Below the pieces are notes generated by a model, which saw only the letters and a program-made list of their open reading frames with translations, made no database searches and had not been told where the DNA came from. Made by a program: the position numbers and the translations under genes. A DNA stretch of 64,000 nt. Origin: Spirosoma sp. GTDB lineage: Bacteria > Bacteroidota > Bacteroidia > Cytophagales > Spirosomataceae. The stretch spans positions 62,001-126,000 of the forward strand of contig NZ_JAPLET010000025.1 in assembly GCF_026391055.1 (NCBI RefSeq). The letters run 5' to 3'. Of this stretch, positions 15,780-24,328 are shown piece by piece. Positions within the stretch are counted from its first letter, which is position 1. Every line of letters starts with the position of its first letter.

Positions 15780-17789
15780 ATGAAAAAACACTACGTGTTC
15801 CAGAAGATACATTACCTGACATGTATGTATGTGTTAGGCATAGTAGTCAACCTTCAGGCCCAGTCAATCCAGCCACCCGTTTCGCAGTGGCAATACACGA
15901 TCGAGCGTAGTGAACCAACCGCAACCGGTCAACCCCGGCTGGCGAAAGCAACGAATGGCGACTACGGTGTGTTGAGCGGAAACACGCTTACCCGACTGTC
16001 GTTGACCGGCAAGCCAGTATGGTCGAAACCCGTACCCGGCCTCTACGCCGACAGTTCACGAACCAGAATAGCCGCTCAGGAAACGATAGGTTTATCCGCA
16101 ACGAAAGATAATGGATTTGTGATACTGGTACTGGATGTCACTAATCGGTATTACGTAACCAGGCTGGATTCGGCCGGTAATGAAACGTGGACCAGACTGG
16201 TGGCCCGCGCCAATGCAGGTCCGGCAGTTAATATAAAAGAAACAGCGTTGGCGGTTACAGCCGATGGCGGTTTACTACTGGTTGGCTCGTATACGGATGT
16301 ACTGTCTTACCTGACAACAACCAAACTGAATGCGGAAGGGCTTGTTGTAAGCCAATGGCGTGTCATCTACTCGGGACCAGCACAACTGGTTACGCCGGTT
16401 ATCAATCAAATTTCGACGACACCTGACAACGGGTATTTACTGGTTGGCCGGGTAAGTGGCGCGACCACCACAGATAGTCATGGACTGGCTCTACAGCTAA
16501 ATGCTCAATTGAACATCATCTGGCAGAAGACGTATGCCAGCTTGTCTGCCATTCAGCGTGTTGTTGAAAATCCAGCTACTAAAGGATCTTATATAGCCGT
16601 AGGTTCCGGTCCGGGAAACAGTGGGCAGGCAATTACGCTGGCACCCGACAAACCAGACGATGGACAACTACTGGCTTCCCTACCCGGCGTTGTTTCGGTC
16701 GTTTCGCTGGTCAATGATCGGACAGGTACTATCACCATACTCGATGCAGCACCCACCAACAATGGCGACTTTCGCCTGACCAACGGACGCCTACCGACAA
16801 CAGATTACTGGACGAAAAGCTACGGTGGATCGGGGGTGGACATTCCGACAGATATTCTCTCTACTGACGACGGTGGCTATCTGGTTGTGGGCACTACCAA
16901 CTCAACCAATGGCGATGTTGTTGGCAAACCAACGGGTACACTGGCTACCTGGGTTCTTAAAATAGGCACCGCTCCCCAACTTACAACGCTACGCATATTG
17001 CCCCCGAGCTACAACTGCCAGACCGGTTTTATCAGCTTTCAGACCAGCGGTGGCGATGGATCACCGATCACCTACACTACGCCGGGCATTGGCCGGGCCA
17101 ACACGACCGACACATTTGGTACAGTTGACGATGAGTTGCGTAACAATACGATGACCATTACCATTCAGGCAACCCAAAGCGGTCAGACGGTTTGCTATGC
17201 TGTTGATCTGGCCGCCTACTGCCAAACGAGTTCGCCAGCCACCAGCACAGCCCTAACCGACACATTAAAGCTGACTCCTCCAACCTATAACTGCCAGACG
17301 GGCGCCATCACATTCTACAGCACAGGGGGCGATGGCACACCCGTTGAATATGCCGCGACAGGTATTACAGATTGGACCAGAAACCCTAACCAGTTTGTAG
17401 AGCCTGTTTTACGCACCGCTGCCAATATTGAGCCGCTGCACCTCATGGCCCGTCAGAGCGGCAAAATCGTTATGTATGTGTTTGACCTGAAAGCCGCCTG
17501 TGGCCGGGCCAGGTCCGCTGTTGACGAGCGTACGGCAGACATACAGTTAACATTATTAGGGAACCCGGTGCGCGAAACGGCGCTGGTCGAGATTGCAGGC
17601 GCTGGCGGGCTAGCCGTTGGTTTACGCTTGATAGATGCCCGAGGTCAGCTACTTGAACAACGAACTGTTGAACAGGCCGGTCAGGTAGAGAAGCAATCGT
17701 TCGATCTTCGTCAACAGGCGGCTGGCACGTTTTTGCTTCATACGACCGTAGACGGACAAATAAAGACGCTCAAGATCGTGAAGCAATAA
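15780..17789 (+). CDS. Secreted T9SS cargo protein with WD-like and duplicated C-rich domains
   Basis: This 669-residue protein starts at ATG 15780 with a signal peptide ending NLQAQ. The first 390 residues contain repeated GYL(L)VG or GSYIAVG beta units separated by 60-70 residues, as in propeller-like proteins of this phylum. Two copies of a domain of about 90 residues then follow, starting PPSYNCQTGFISF (about residue 406) and PPTYNCQTGAITF (about 498), each with TGGDGTP-like turns and a second cysteine near its end. The last 75 residues form a T9SS type A sorting domain (NPVRETALVEI ... GTFLLHTTVDG ... KIVKQ). It is probably exported through the outer membrane and attached to the surface. 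No catalytic motif is visible. It converges with the MbnH-like gene. Confidence 0.75.
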   Translation: MKKHYVFQKIHYLTCMYVLGIVVNLQAQSIQPPVSQWQYTIERSEPTATGQPRLAKATNGDYGVLSGNTLTRLSLTGKPVWSKPVPGLYADSSRTRIAAQETIGLSATKDNGFVILVLDVTNRYYVTRLDSAGNETWTRLVARANAGPAVNIKETALAVTADGGLLLVGSYTDVLSYLTTTKLNAEGLVVSQWRVIYSGPAQLVTPVINQISTTPDNGYLLVGRVSGATTTDSHGLALQLNAQLNIIWQKTYASLSAIQRVVENPATKGSYIAVGSGPGNSGQAITLAPDKPDDGQLLASLPGVVSVVSLVNDRTGTITILDAAPTNNGDFRLTNGRLPTTDYWTKSYGGSGVDIPTDILSTDDGGYLVVGTTNSTNGDVVGKPTGTLATWVLKIGTAPQLTTLRILPPSYNCQTGFISFQTSGGDGSPITYTTPGIGRANTTDTFGTVDDELRNNTMTITIQATQSGQTVCYAVDLAAYCQTSSPATSTALTDTLKLTPPTYNCQTGAITFYSTGGDGTPVEYAATGITDWTRNPNQFVEPVLRTAANIEPLHLMARQSGKIVMYVFDLKAACGRARSAVDERTADIQLTLLGNPVRETALVEIAGAGGLAVGLRLIDARGQLLEQRTVEQAGQVEKQSFDLRQQAAGTFLLHTTVDGQIKTLKIVKQ

Positions 17790-17831
17790 CGCTTCTACCC
17801 TTGCTCGTATCTGCTTAACGTGTTGTGCATG

Positions 17832-18938
17832 CTAGTTGGCACTCAATGCCCGATTGGTTATGAATGTATCGTCCGTCAAAGTTTTCAGGAAGGCGATTAC
17901 CTGTTTCTTTTCGGTATCGGTCAGAGCAATACCCAGTTGCTCACTGACTTTCAGGGCTGGGTCAAGGGTGGGGCTGTCTTTTACGCCTTTGGTGTAATGA
18001 TTAAGTACCTGATCGAGTGTGGTAAATCGTCCATCATGCATATATGGAAAGGTCTTCTCTACATTTCGAAGGCTGGGCACTCTGAATTTTAACCTATCAG
18101 CTTCGTTCAGCGTGATGGTATACCGGCCTTGGTCGTTGATGGCTCCCACAGGAAGGCCATTGTTGCGGTACGTGCGGTCAGTAAACAGATCGGTAGCGTG
18201 GCAGGTCGCGCATTTCTGCTGAAATATCGTTAACCCGGCCAGCTCATCTGGATTTAAATTGCCCCCGGCTTCCTTTCTGACGTATTTATCATAGCGCGAA
18301 TCAGCCGACACCATCGTCAGAAGGAACTGTGATACAGCTTTCAGAAAACGGGCCGTTGTAACGGTATCAGAGCCAAAAGCAGCTTTGAACAGGGCCGGGT
18401 ACCGGGGGTTTTTCTGCACTCGGTACAGAGCTTCCGAAAATTTCAGATCCATCTCCACCGGATTCTGAATGGGCGATATGGGTAATTCGTCCAGACTGGT
18501 TACGCCCCCATCCCAGAAGAACTCGCGCCCCCAGGCCAGATTGTCCAGTCCGGGTACATTGCGTGTGCCAAATTTTCCGCCTATTCCATGACTCAATGGA
18601 TGGTCAGAATGACCAAAACCCGCAAACTGCTGATGGCAGAACCCGCAGCTGATGGTTGTATCGCGCGATAAGAGCGGGTCATAAAATAACGTCTTGCCGA
18701 GCGCCACCCCTTCCACTGTTAATGGATTCTTACTCAGATCATAGACCACATCCGGAAAGTTAGCCGGTTTGCGTAGAGTTACGGGCGTTGTCTGGTATTG
18801 AATGCCGCCACCGGTTGGGGGCGGCTCAGGTGTTGGATCAACGCTTTTGCTGGATTGGCAGGCAACGGCCATCGAGAACAGTAGTACGCTGACGACCAGT
18901 CCAAGTTGCGTTGTCGATGGTATATCTCGTAGCCTCAT
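17832..18938 (-). CDS. Di-haem cytochrome c peroxidase-like protein (MbnH/MauG type)
   Basis: This 368-residue protein is a probable lipoprotein (lipobox AVAC, C27). Haem-binding motifs are C98-G-F-C-H102 and C243-A-T-C-H247, the two sites of the CcpA/MauG family; the N-terminal haem lies in CGFCHQQFAGFGHSDHPLS. The upstream gene, overlapping by 4 bases, encodes an MbnP-type protein. In methanotrophs MbnH oxidises a tryptophan of MbnP to kynurenine, creating a copper site; this pairing suggests the same role here rather than peroxide removal. That function is inferred from synteny and family, not shown by the sequence. Confidence 0.85.
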   Translation of the reverse strand: MRLRDIPSTTQLGLVVSVLLFSMAVACQSSKSVDPTPEPPPTGGGIQYQTTPVTLRKPANFPDVVYDLSKNPLTVEGVALGKTLFYDPLLSRDTTISCGFCHQQFAGFGHSDHPLSHGIGGKFGTRNVPGLDNLAWGREFFWDGGVTSLDELPISPIQNPVEMDLKFSEALYRVQKNPRYPALFKAAFGSDTVTTARFLKAVSQFLLTMVSADSRYDKYVRKEAGGNLNPDELAGLTIFQQKCATCHATDLFTDRTYRNNGLPVGAINDQGRYTITLNEADRLKFRVPSLRNVEKTFPYMHDGRFTTLDQVLNHYTKGVKDSPTLDPALKVSEQLGIALTDTEKKQVIAFLKTLTDDTFITNRALSAN

Positions 18939-19729
18939 TGATTCGTAAGGATCCTGTCGTAGCTAAACATCTGCGCGTAATTATCGGCAATATTCGTTGA
19001 GTACAGCTCAAACATAACCGACGGATTTTGGGCAATACTCAGTTTGGTCGAGCCGTTGAAAATTTTCAGCACATCCGTTTTCAAACTTACTGTCGGTATG
19101 GAACCAGACTCCACACGAGCAACAGTACCCGTGAAGGGCAAAGACAGTGTCCGTATGTTGTTTATCTTGACGTTAGCCCGCCCAAAGCCGCCTATGTGGT
19201 AAAAAAATGCGTTATTCTGAGCAGCAGGTGCTACGGTCGACGTACCTTCTATCTTCATAAAAATATAGCCCGAATTCCAGTCCCAATACATGCCGTTATT
19301 CAAGGCTGGATCAAGAACGCCTGTGCGCTTGCTAATGTCGGCCATGCTACGGGCACTATCGACCCCAACGACAAAGGTAATGCCCGTATAATTTCCGGCC
19401 GGAATGTTCGATAAAGCGATTGTCTGCGAAGCAGGTTTATCTTCCTGAATCAGAAAATAGCTGCTATCCTGCGGCACAACAAACTCACTGCCATCGTCTT
19501 TCCGAAGGCGGATATTACTGACGAAATAATTAAATTTCGTTACGGAAAACGACTCCCCGGCAGCATTCAGATAGGTACTGGTACTCAGCGTAAGGTCTGA
19601 TGTACCTGCTACATTGTCGAACGCGATCCGCATCCGGCCTGTTGGGGTCACTTCTGTTTCATGGCAGGAAAAGACGGTCAAACCCACAACGATGGTGACC
19701 AATAGGCTAGCAGTAATCGTCCCTTTCAT
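18935..19729 (-). CDS. MbnP-family copper-binding-type lipoprotein
   Basis: This 264-residue protein starts at ATG 19729; an in-frame ATG at 19753 would add eight residues before a good signal. The lipobox is VFSC. The domain shows the MbnP layout: IAFDNVAG strand, NYFVSNIRLRK, a GNYTGITFVVGVD core, and the tryptophan motif MYWDWNSGYIFMKIEG near the centre, then AFFYHIGGFG and a final beta strand. Family proteins bind copper, sometimes through a tryptophan converted to kynurenine by a partner di-haem enzyme, which is the next gene (4-base overlap). No methanobactin-like peptide or TonB receptor is adjacent. Confidence 0.8.
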   Translation of the reverse strand: MKGTITASLLVTIVVGLTVFSCHETEVTPTGRMRIAFDNVAGTSDLTLSTSTYLNAAGESFSVTKFNYFVSNIRLRKDDGSEFVVPQDSSYFLIQEDKPASQTIALSNIPAGNYTGITFVVGVDSARSMADISKRTGVLDPALNNGMYWDWNSGYIFMKIEGTSTVAPAAQNNAFFYHIGGFGRANVKINNIRTLSLPFTGTVARVESGSIPTVSLKTDVLKIFNGSTKLSIAQNPSVMFELYSTNIADNYAQMFSYDRILTNQ

Positions 19730-19840
19730 AGCGTATGTGCGTATGCTGCCCATTCGACAATTGACAGGTCATACGCGTAACTAACGAAATCATTCCCGAA
19801 ATCATACAGAAATGAGGATTAAATATACCTTAGCTATAGC

Positions 19841-19875
19841 AAAAAAGCCAGCACTCACCTAGGTAGTGCTGGCTT
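19841..19875 (-). terminator. Terminator below the sugar isomerase-like gene
   Basis: AAGCCAGCACT at 19845-19855 pairs with AGTGCTGGCTT at 19865-19875; on the minus strand the stem runs into six Ts at 19846-19841. Confidence 0.85.
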
Positions 19876-19895
19876 ATGTGTAAAAGGTTTGACGC

Positions 19896-20741
19896 TTATA
19901 AACTCTTCAGGTATTTTAAACTCTGCGGCACTTGCTGCTCAGCAGCTTTGCTTTCATCTTCAATATAGAGATGAGCAATTGACGACTTGTTAACCGCTTT
20001 CAGCACGGCGGGCCAATCGATCTGCCCGGTTCCTAATACCACCGACTGTTCATTAGCCATACTTCCTTTATCACTTTTGGCTACCCCTTTTTCCACGTCC
20101 TTGAGGTGAATGAGCCGGAACCGCTTCGGGTACTTTAGCAGAAGTGCAGCCGGGTCCTGACCGGGCAGATACGTCCAGGTAACGTCCATTTCGTACCCAA
20201 CATGGTCGGGATTCGTCTTCGCCACCAGATAATCGAACAGGGTTCCGTTTTCGTAAGGCTGAAATTCAAACCCGTGGTTATGGTAGCAGAACATGATGCC
20301 CTGGTCATGGGCCTGTTTGCCAAAGCGATTAAACACCTCGACAGCCTGCTGCATCATCTCTAGCGTGGCGGCTGTTTTGTGGGGGATCGAGCCAATACGA
20401 ACATACTTAACGCCCAGCGCCTTTGCATTTCGAAGGATTGAATCCGGCTTGTTGGCAATGGCATCGTAACTCACTCCATAGCTGCTGCAGGTGAGCCCAC
20501 GCTCATCGAGAAGCGCCCGCAGCTCGGGAGCGGTTTTCCCAAACAGGCTGGAGAACTCAATATCCGTTATACCCCAGGCTTTTACTTTGTCCAGCGTACC
20601 GGGAACGTCTTTTGAAAAACTCTCGCGCAGGGTGTACGACACCATCCCCGGTGTTTTCTTCACGAGTTTCCCAAACGACTGGGCCTGGCTGGTAAGACTG
20701 CCCGCCAGTAATAGAATCAAAAACGAGATTGTGCGTTTCAT
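19896..20741 (-). CDS. Exported sugar phosphate isomerase/epimerase-like TIM barrel protein
   Basis: This 281-residue protein has a signal peptide ending SQAQ (residue 21) and an AP endonuclease 2/xylose isomerase-type barrel. Metal-site regions are visible: FCYHNHGFEFQP, VGYEMDVTW, FRLIHLKDVEKG and AHLYIEDE. The family includes inosose and keto-sugar isomerases and epimerases; exported versions are frequent in Bacteroidota next to Gfo/Idh/MocA oxidoreductases, and one such enzyme lies 4.4 kb away at 14103. The substrate is unknown. It is transcribed alone and ends at the terminator at 19841. Confidence 0.8.
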   Translation of the reverse strand: MKRTISFLILLLAGSLTSQAQSFGKLVKKTPGMVSYTLRESFSKDVPGTLDKVKAWGITDIEFSSLFGKTAPELRALLDERGLTCSSYGVSYDAIANKPDSILRNAKALGVKYVRIGSIPHKTAATLEMMQQAVEVFNRFGKQAHDQGIMFCYHNHGFEFQPYENGTLFDYLVAKTNPDHVGYEMDVTWTYLPGQDPAALLLKYPKRFRLIHLKDVEKGVAKSDKGSMANEQSVVLGTGQIDWPAVLKAVNKSSIAHLYIEDESKAAEQQVPQSLKYLKSL

Positions 20742-21011
20742 GTAGCTAAAAGCAAAGAGTGTAAAATCAGGTGAATAGAATGTGTCACTCTTCTATTCGG
20801 TATAGTACCATGGGCTGGTACGTACCTATAAGGAACGCCCCTGAACGTTTCTACTTTACAAACCCTGTTCGGACAATACCGCTAAATGCTGCTCAAGCCC
20901 ACATAAACCACTCATAACCAAGGACTGACCACTCGCTCAAAAGTTAAAAGTCTGTATTCTCAAGCCTGCTAACTTACTGACTGGTAACCCCTGCTAAAAC
21001 ATACTTACTCC

Positions 21012-21185
21012 ATGAAAACATTACACTGTAGAGATGCTGGTTTTGATTGTGAGGCTGTTGTACGGGCCGATACTGATGAGGAAGTGCTGGCACAGGCTGC
21101 CCAGCATGCTCAACAGGTTCATGGCGTTACGGTAACGCCCGAATTAGCTGCCGGTATTAAAAGCCTGATCCACGACGAAGCCTAA
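21012..21185 (+). CDS. DUF1059 small protein
   Basis: This 57-residue protein begins MKTLHCRDAGFDCEAVVRAD and continues with an acidic helix (TDEEVLAQAAQHA) and HGVTVTPELAAGIKSLIHDEA. The early cysteine pair (C6, C13) and the H-x-x-x-H-G-V helix turn match DUF1059, a small cytoplasmic family of unknown function. It is complete despite its size: the ATG is followed by full domain coverage and a TAA at 21183-21185. A 31-bp hairpin begins one base after the stop. The 270 bases upstream contain no recognised element. Confidence 0.85.
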   Translation: MKTLHCRDAGFDCEAVVRADTDEEVLAQAAQHAQQVHGVTVTPELAAGIKSLIHDEA

Positions 21186-21261
21186 GTTAACCACAAAGCC
21201 ACGGAGTACAAAGAGGAGTGCGTATGCTAACCTCTTTGTACTCCGTGGCTTTGTGGTTAAC
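21186..21261. repeat. 31-bp perfect inverted repeat (extragenic hairpin)
   Basis: Bases 21186-21216 and 21231-21261 are perfect reverse complements around a 14-base loop. The arm contains CCACAAAGCCACGGAGTACA, a type of sequence often seen as a dispersed extragenic repeat. It may also stop transcription of the DUF1059 gene. Confidence 0.85.
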
Positions 21262-21307
21262 CTCTTAAAGGCTGCCGGGCTTCGCTTCGACAAACTATGA
21301 AGCCTTG

Positions 21308-22618
21308 TTACGGCTTTGCATGCCGCATTTCCAGACCCACCGACATCCGGGGTTTGAATCCAGTCCACGGCCCAGCAACATCGGTTTCGGGGACGTCAAG
21401 ATATTTGACGTAGTCCATTTTTTTGAGGTGAATGCCCAGAAAGGCCGTCACGAAATGCTGGTTGATGTTATTGATTCGACGCTCATTCCAGGCCGGTTCG
21501 GCATAGTGCATGTACTCATCGGCCGATACGCCTGCCTGAAACGAAACCGCCGGAGGGGGATTAGGAGCTACATTGTGACGGGCATTCACGTAGGTCAGCA
21601 TATACCGATCGGCGTTGACGGCTCCGTCATAAATGGCCTTGATGCCTTTTTCATATCCTGACACATCATCTTTACTTCCCGCCACAAATAACGTCGGCAA
21701 TGTCAGGCCCGCCAATCCTTTGGCATCCCACATACCCCGTTCCATACCCCAGGGCGCAAAGGCAACAACGGCCTTAATGCGCGGGTCCAGCGAAGCTTTA
21801 TAAGCCGGCGAATCCATAGAGCGAACCTCAAGAGCGGTACTGCCCTGCGCCAGCTGGCCAAACATCTTGACGGCCTGGGGGCTAAATCCCGCCCCGGTGG
21901 CGTTGAGTGCCCCATAGCCGCCCATAGAATAACCAACCAGGGCCGTGTTATCGGCATTGAGCAAACCCGCCAGGAAATTATTACTGGATTTGGCGCTCAG
22001 CCGGGCCATTTCATTGAGAACGAACAGGTCATCGAGCGCCCGGTTCAGCAAGGTACTGGGAAATCCGGCGGCATCGCTATAGGTCGATTCCATATGGTCG
22101 ATAGCAACGACTACGTAGCCTTTAGAAGCCAGATTTTCGGTTAGGTAGGTAAGCAGCAGCCGTGAGCCAAGATACCCATGCGACACAATAACCAGTGGAT
22201 ATGCGCCCCCGCTGGCATCTGGCTCGGCATCTCGACTGGCCCGACCGGCAAACGTGAACGGAACAAGCGGGCGTTTTGGATCGTTGGCACGACCGAGAAC
22301 GGATTCATACGTGACCAGAGCCTGTTTGTCAGCCGGAATACGGGCCGGATACCAGACTTCCAGGGTTAGCGAACGGTCGTAGAGCGGGTTTTTACCGTCT
22401 TTCTGGTGCAGTACATCGACTTGGTCTTTATGAACCACTTTTAGGGTTCGCACGCCAACGCCATAGGTGCCCCGAGGGGACAGCTCGGGCGAATTAGGTA
22501 GCAAATCACCATTAACAAAAGAGTTGTCAGGGCTTTGAGCACTGGTTTGCCAGGCAGCTCCCAGCGTGAAAAGCAGGAGGAAAAGGTAACGAATAGAGGT
22601 CGACTTCACGGATTTCAT
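21308..22618 (-). CDS. Exported alpha/beta hydrolase (PAF-acetylhydrolase/dienelactone-hydrolase-like)
   Basis: This 436-residue protein has a signal peptide ending TSAQ. The hydrolase core shows VIVSHGYLGSR (oxyanion region), VVVAIDHMEST, and the nucleophile elbow GYSMGGYG in TALVGYSMGG, with PTLFVAGSKDDVSGY giving the acid aspartate and ARHNVAPN the histidine. The layout resembles platelet-activating factor acetylhydrolase-type esterases, so an ester or lipid substrate in the periplasm is likely. It is a single gene on the minus strand, divergent from the thiamine operon. Confidence 0.8.
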   Translation of the reverse strand: MKSVKSTSIRYLFLLLFTLGAAWQTSAQSPDNSFVNGDLLPNSPELSPRGTYGVGVRTLKVVHKDQVDVLHQKDGKNPLYDRSLTLEVWYPARIPADKQALVTYESVLGRANDPKRPLVPFTFAGRASRDAEPDASGGAYPLVIVSHGYLGSRLLLTYLTENLASKGYVVVAIDHMESTYSDAAGFPSTLLNRALDDLFVLNEMARLSAKSSNNFLAGLLNADNTALVGYSMGGYGALNATGAGFSPQAVKMFGQLAQGSTALEVRSMDSPAYKASLDPRIKAVVAFAPWGMERGMWDAKGLAGLTLPTLFVAGSKDDVSGYEKGIKAIYDGAVNADRYMLTYVNARHNVAPNPPPAVSFQAGVSADEYMHYAEPAWNERRINNINQHFVTAFLGIHLKKMDYVKYLDVPETDVAGPWTGFKPRMSVGLEMRHAKP

Positions 22619-22707
22619 GTAGGAATGTTGGCTGTAAAGCTATCGTAAACTTTCTGAATTCAGCAGACAGCCAGGCATTTTTTACAATTTCGTAATTCAT
22701 TATCCCC

Positions 22708-22715
22708 TACCTTTG
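22708..22715 (+). promoter_or_regulatory. Promoter -7 box of the thiamine operon
   Basis: TACCTTTG matches the Bacteroidota -7 consensus and would start RNA just before the riboswitch at 22721. No clear TTG lies at the expected distance upstream. Confidence 0.5.
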
Positions 22716-22720
22716 CCCCA

Positions 22721-22838
22721 CAACTTTAGGGGTGTCAGTACCAGACCGGACTGACTGAGAGGATACCCTCATTACCTGATGCAGCTAGTACTGCCGTAGG
22801 GAAAAGTTAACGAGATGCACCCCGCTCTCCTAAAGTTG
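22721..22838 (+). promoter_or_regulatory. TPP (thiamine pyrophosphate) riboswitch
   Basis: The THI-box core is clear: GGGGTG at 22729-22734, CTGAGA at 22755-22760, ATACCC, ACCTGAT at 22774-22780, GCTAGTACTGCCGTAGGGAA at 22784-22803. AACTTT at 22722-22727 pairs with AAAGTT at 22803-22808 to close the aptamer. The same 5' strand can instead pair over ten bases (CAACTTTAGG, 22721-22730) with CCTAAAGTTG at 22829-22838, giving a ligand-free alternative. No U-run terminator lies before the ATG at 22862, so control of translation is more likely. Confidence 0.92.
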
Positions 22839-22861
22839 CTGTAGAATTTAGTATCAGCAAC

Positions 22862-23668
22862 ATGGTTCAATCCCCGCAATCAATCTGGGCCGACGTTGAG
22901 CGCATACGCGCGCAGGCTCCACTTGTCCATAACATTACCAATTTTGTGGTGATGAACAACACCGCCAACGCCCTGCTGGCGTTAGGAGCCTCGCCAGCTA
23001 TGGTTCATGCCCCCGAAGAAGTGGTAGACTTCGTCTCTATTTCCAGTGCGCTTGTCGTCAACATCGGCACGCTCGATGCCACGTTCGTAGCCGGTATGAG
23101 GCTGGCTATGCCAAAAGCCAAAGCGTTGGGTAAGCCCGTCATTTTTGATCCGGTGGGTGTGGGTGCTACGGCCTACCGAAATCAGGTAAGTGCGGAATTG
23201 CTGGCATTGGCGGCCCCCGATGTGATTCGGGGCAATGCCTCCGAAATTATGGCGTTGGCTGGTCTGAACGCCCAAACTAAGGGTGTCGATAGTCTGTACG
23301 GTTCGGAAGCCGCCGTCGACGCGGCCCGGCGGCTGAGTGCCCTGACAGGCGGTGTTGTGGTGATTAGTGGGGAGAAAGATTACATCATTCAGGGTGATAA
23401 AACAGCCATCATCAGCAACGGCCATCCCCTTATGACCAAAGTGACCGGCATGGGGTGCACCGCCACCGCCCTGACCGGTGCCTTTGCCGCCATTAATTCC
23501 GATTATTTCCAGGCTGCCACCCACGCCATGGCCGTTATGGGTATTGCAGGCGAACTGGCCGTTGAGAAAAAAGCAGCTCCCGGTAGTCTGCAACTCAACT
23601 TCCTTGATGCTCTTTACGAACTGACCGAAGCTGCCATAGCAGACCGGCTCCAACTGACACAGGTGTGA
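22862..23668 (+). CDS. thiM: Hydroxyethylthiazole kinase
   Basis: This 268-residue ribokinase-like enzyme phosphorylates salvaged 4-methyl-5-(2-hydroxyethyl)thiazole. Motifs seen are HNITNFVVMNNTANALLALG near the N-terminus, DPVGVGAT and RGNASEIMAL in the middle, and the catalytic KVTGMGCTATALTG near residue 195, with the cysteine typical of ThiM. It is the first gene after the TPP riboswitch and overlaps thiE by four bases, so translation is coupled. Confidence 0.95.
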   Translation: MVQSPQSIWADVERIRAQAPLVHNITNFVVMNNTANALLALGASPAMVHAPEEVVDFVSISSALVVNIGTLDATFVAGMRLAMPKAKALGKPVIFDPVGVGATAYRNQVSAELLALAAPDVIRGNASEIMALAGLNAQTKGVDSLYGSEAAVDAARRLSALTGGVVVISGEKDYIIQGDKTAIISNGHPLMTKVTGMGCTATALTGAFAAINSDYFQAATHAMAVMGIAGELAVEKKAAPGSLQLNFLDALYELTEAAIADRLQLTQV

Positions 23669-24288
23669 ACGGACTTTATTTAGTGACGGATAGTGACATT
23701 GCGCATCAGGCGGGCCATACATTGCCTTTCGTAGTCGAAGAAGCCTGTCGGGCGGGTGTTCGTTGGGTGCAGTTGCGGGAGAAAACCTTGTCTACCCGCG
23801 CCTTTGTAGAACTGGGATTGGCCCTGAAACGCATTACGCAAGCCTATGGTGCAAAGCTTATTATCAACGACCGGGTCGATATAGCCTTGGCCGTCGATGC
23901 CGATGGCGTTCACGTGGGGCAGGACGATATGCCGTATGTACTCGTTCGATCAATCATTGGGCCAGACAAAATCATCGGCCTGTCGATCAATAGCCTGACC
24001 GAACTGGAAGCCAGCCAGGGCGCCGATCTGGACTACCTCGGCATTGCCACCATTTTTCCAACGGGTACCAAAACCGATACGTCCAGCTTGCTGGGATTCG
24101 ATGGACTGCAAGCCATCTGTCAGCGAACAAGCCTCCCCACCTTCGCCATTGGTGGTATCAATACGACCAATATTCGATCTGTGCTTCAGGCTGGTGCTTC
24201 GGGGGCGGCTGTAGTGTCGGCTATTTGTGGGCAAAAGTCGCCGTATGAGGCTAGTCGGGCGTTGATAACGCTGCTTGATGGCTTGTAA
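23665..24288 (+). CDS. thiE: Thiamine-phosphate synthase
   Basis: This 207-residue TIM barrel joins HMP pyrophosphate and thiazole phosphate to thiamine phosphate. It starts at GTG 23665, sharing GTGA with the thiM stop. Motifs seen are WVQLREKTLS, LIINDRVDIALAVDADGVHVGQDD, YLGIATIFPTGTKTD, and FAIGGI with GASGAAVVSAI at the phosphate site. Length and motif order match ThiE exactly. Confidence 0.95.
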   Translation: MNGLYLVTDSDIAHQAGHTLPFVVEEACRAGVRWVQLREKTLSTRAFVELGLALKRITQAYGAKLIINDRVDIALAVDADGVHVGQDDMPYVLVRSIIGPDKIIGLSINSLTELEASQGADLDYLGIATIFPTGTKTDTSSLLGFDGLQAICQRTSLPTFAIGGINTTNIRSVLQAGASGAAVVSAICGQKSPYEASRALITLLDGL

Positions 24289-24328
24289 GTTGATATTCAC
24301 ACTTTCACTCTTTTGCTCTTCAAATTAT

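Noticed and set aside
17820-18092. 90-residue frame over the 3' end of the di-haem gene
   Set aside because: It is antisense to the real gene and has no motif.
22982-23722. 246-residue frame antisense to thiM
   Set aside because: It is a shadow frame; thiM on the other strand has all family motifs and the riboswitch.
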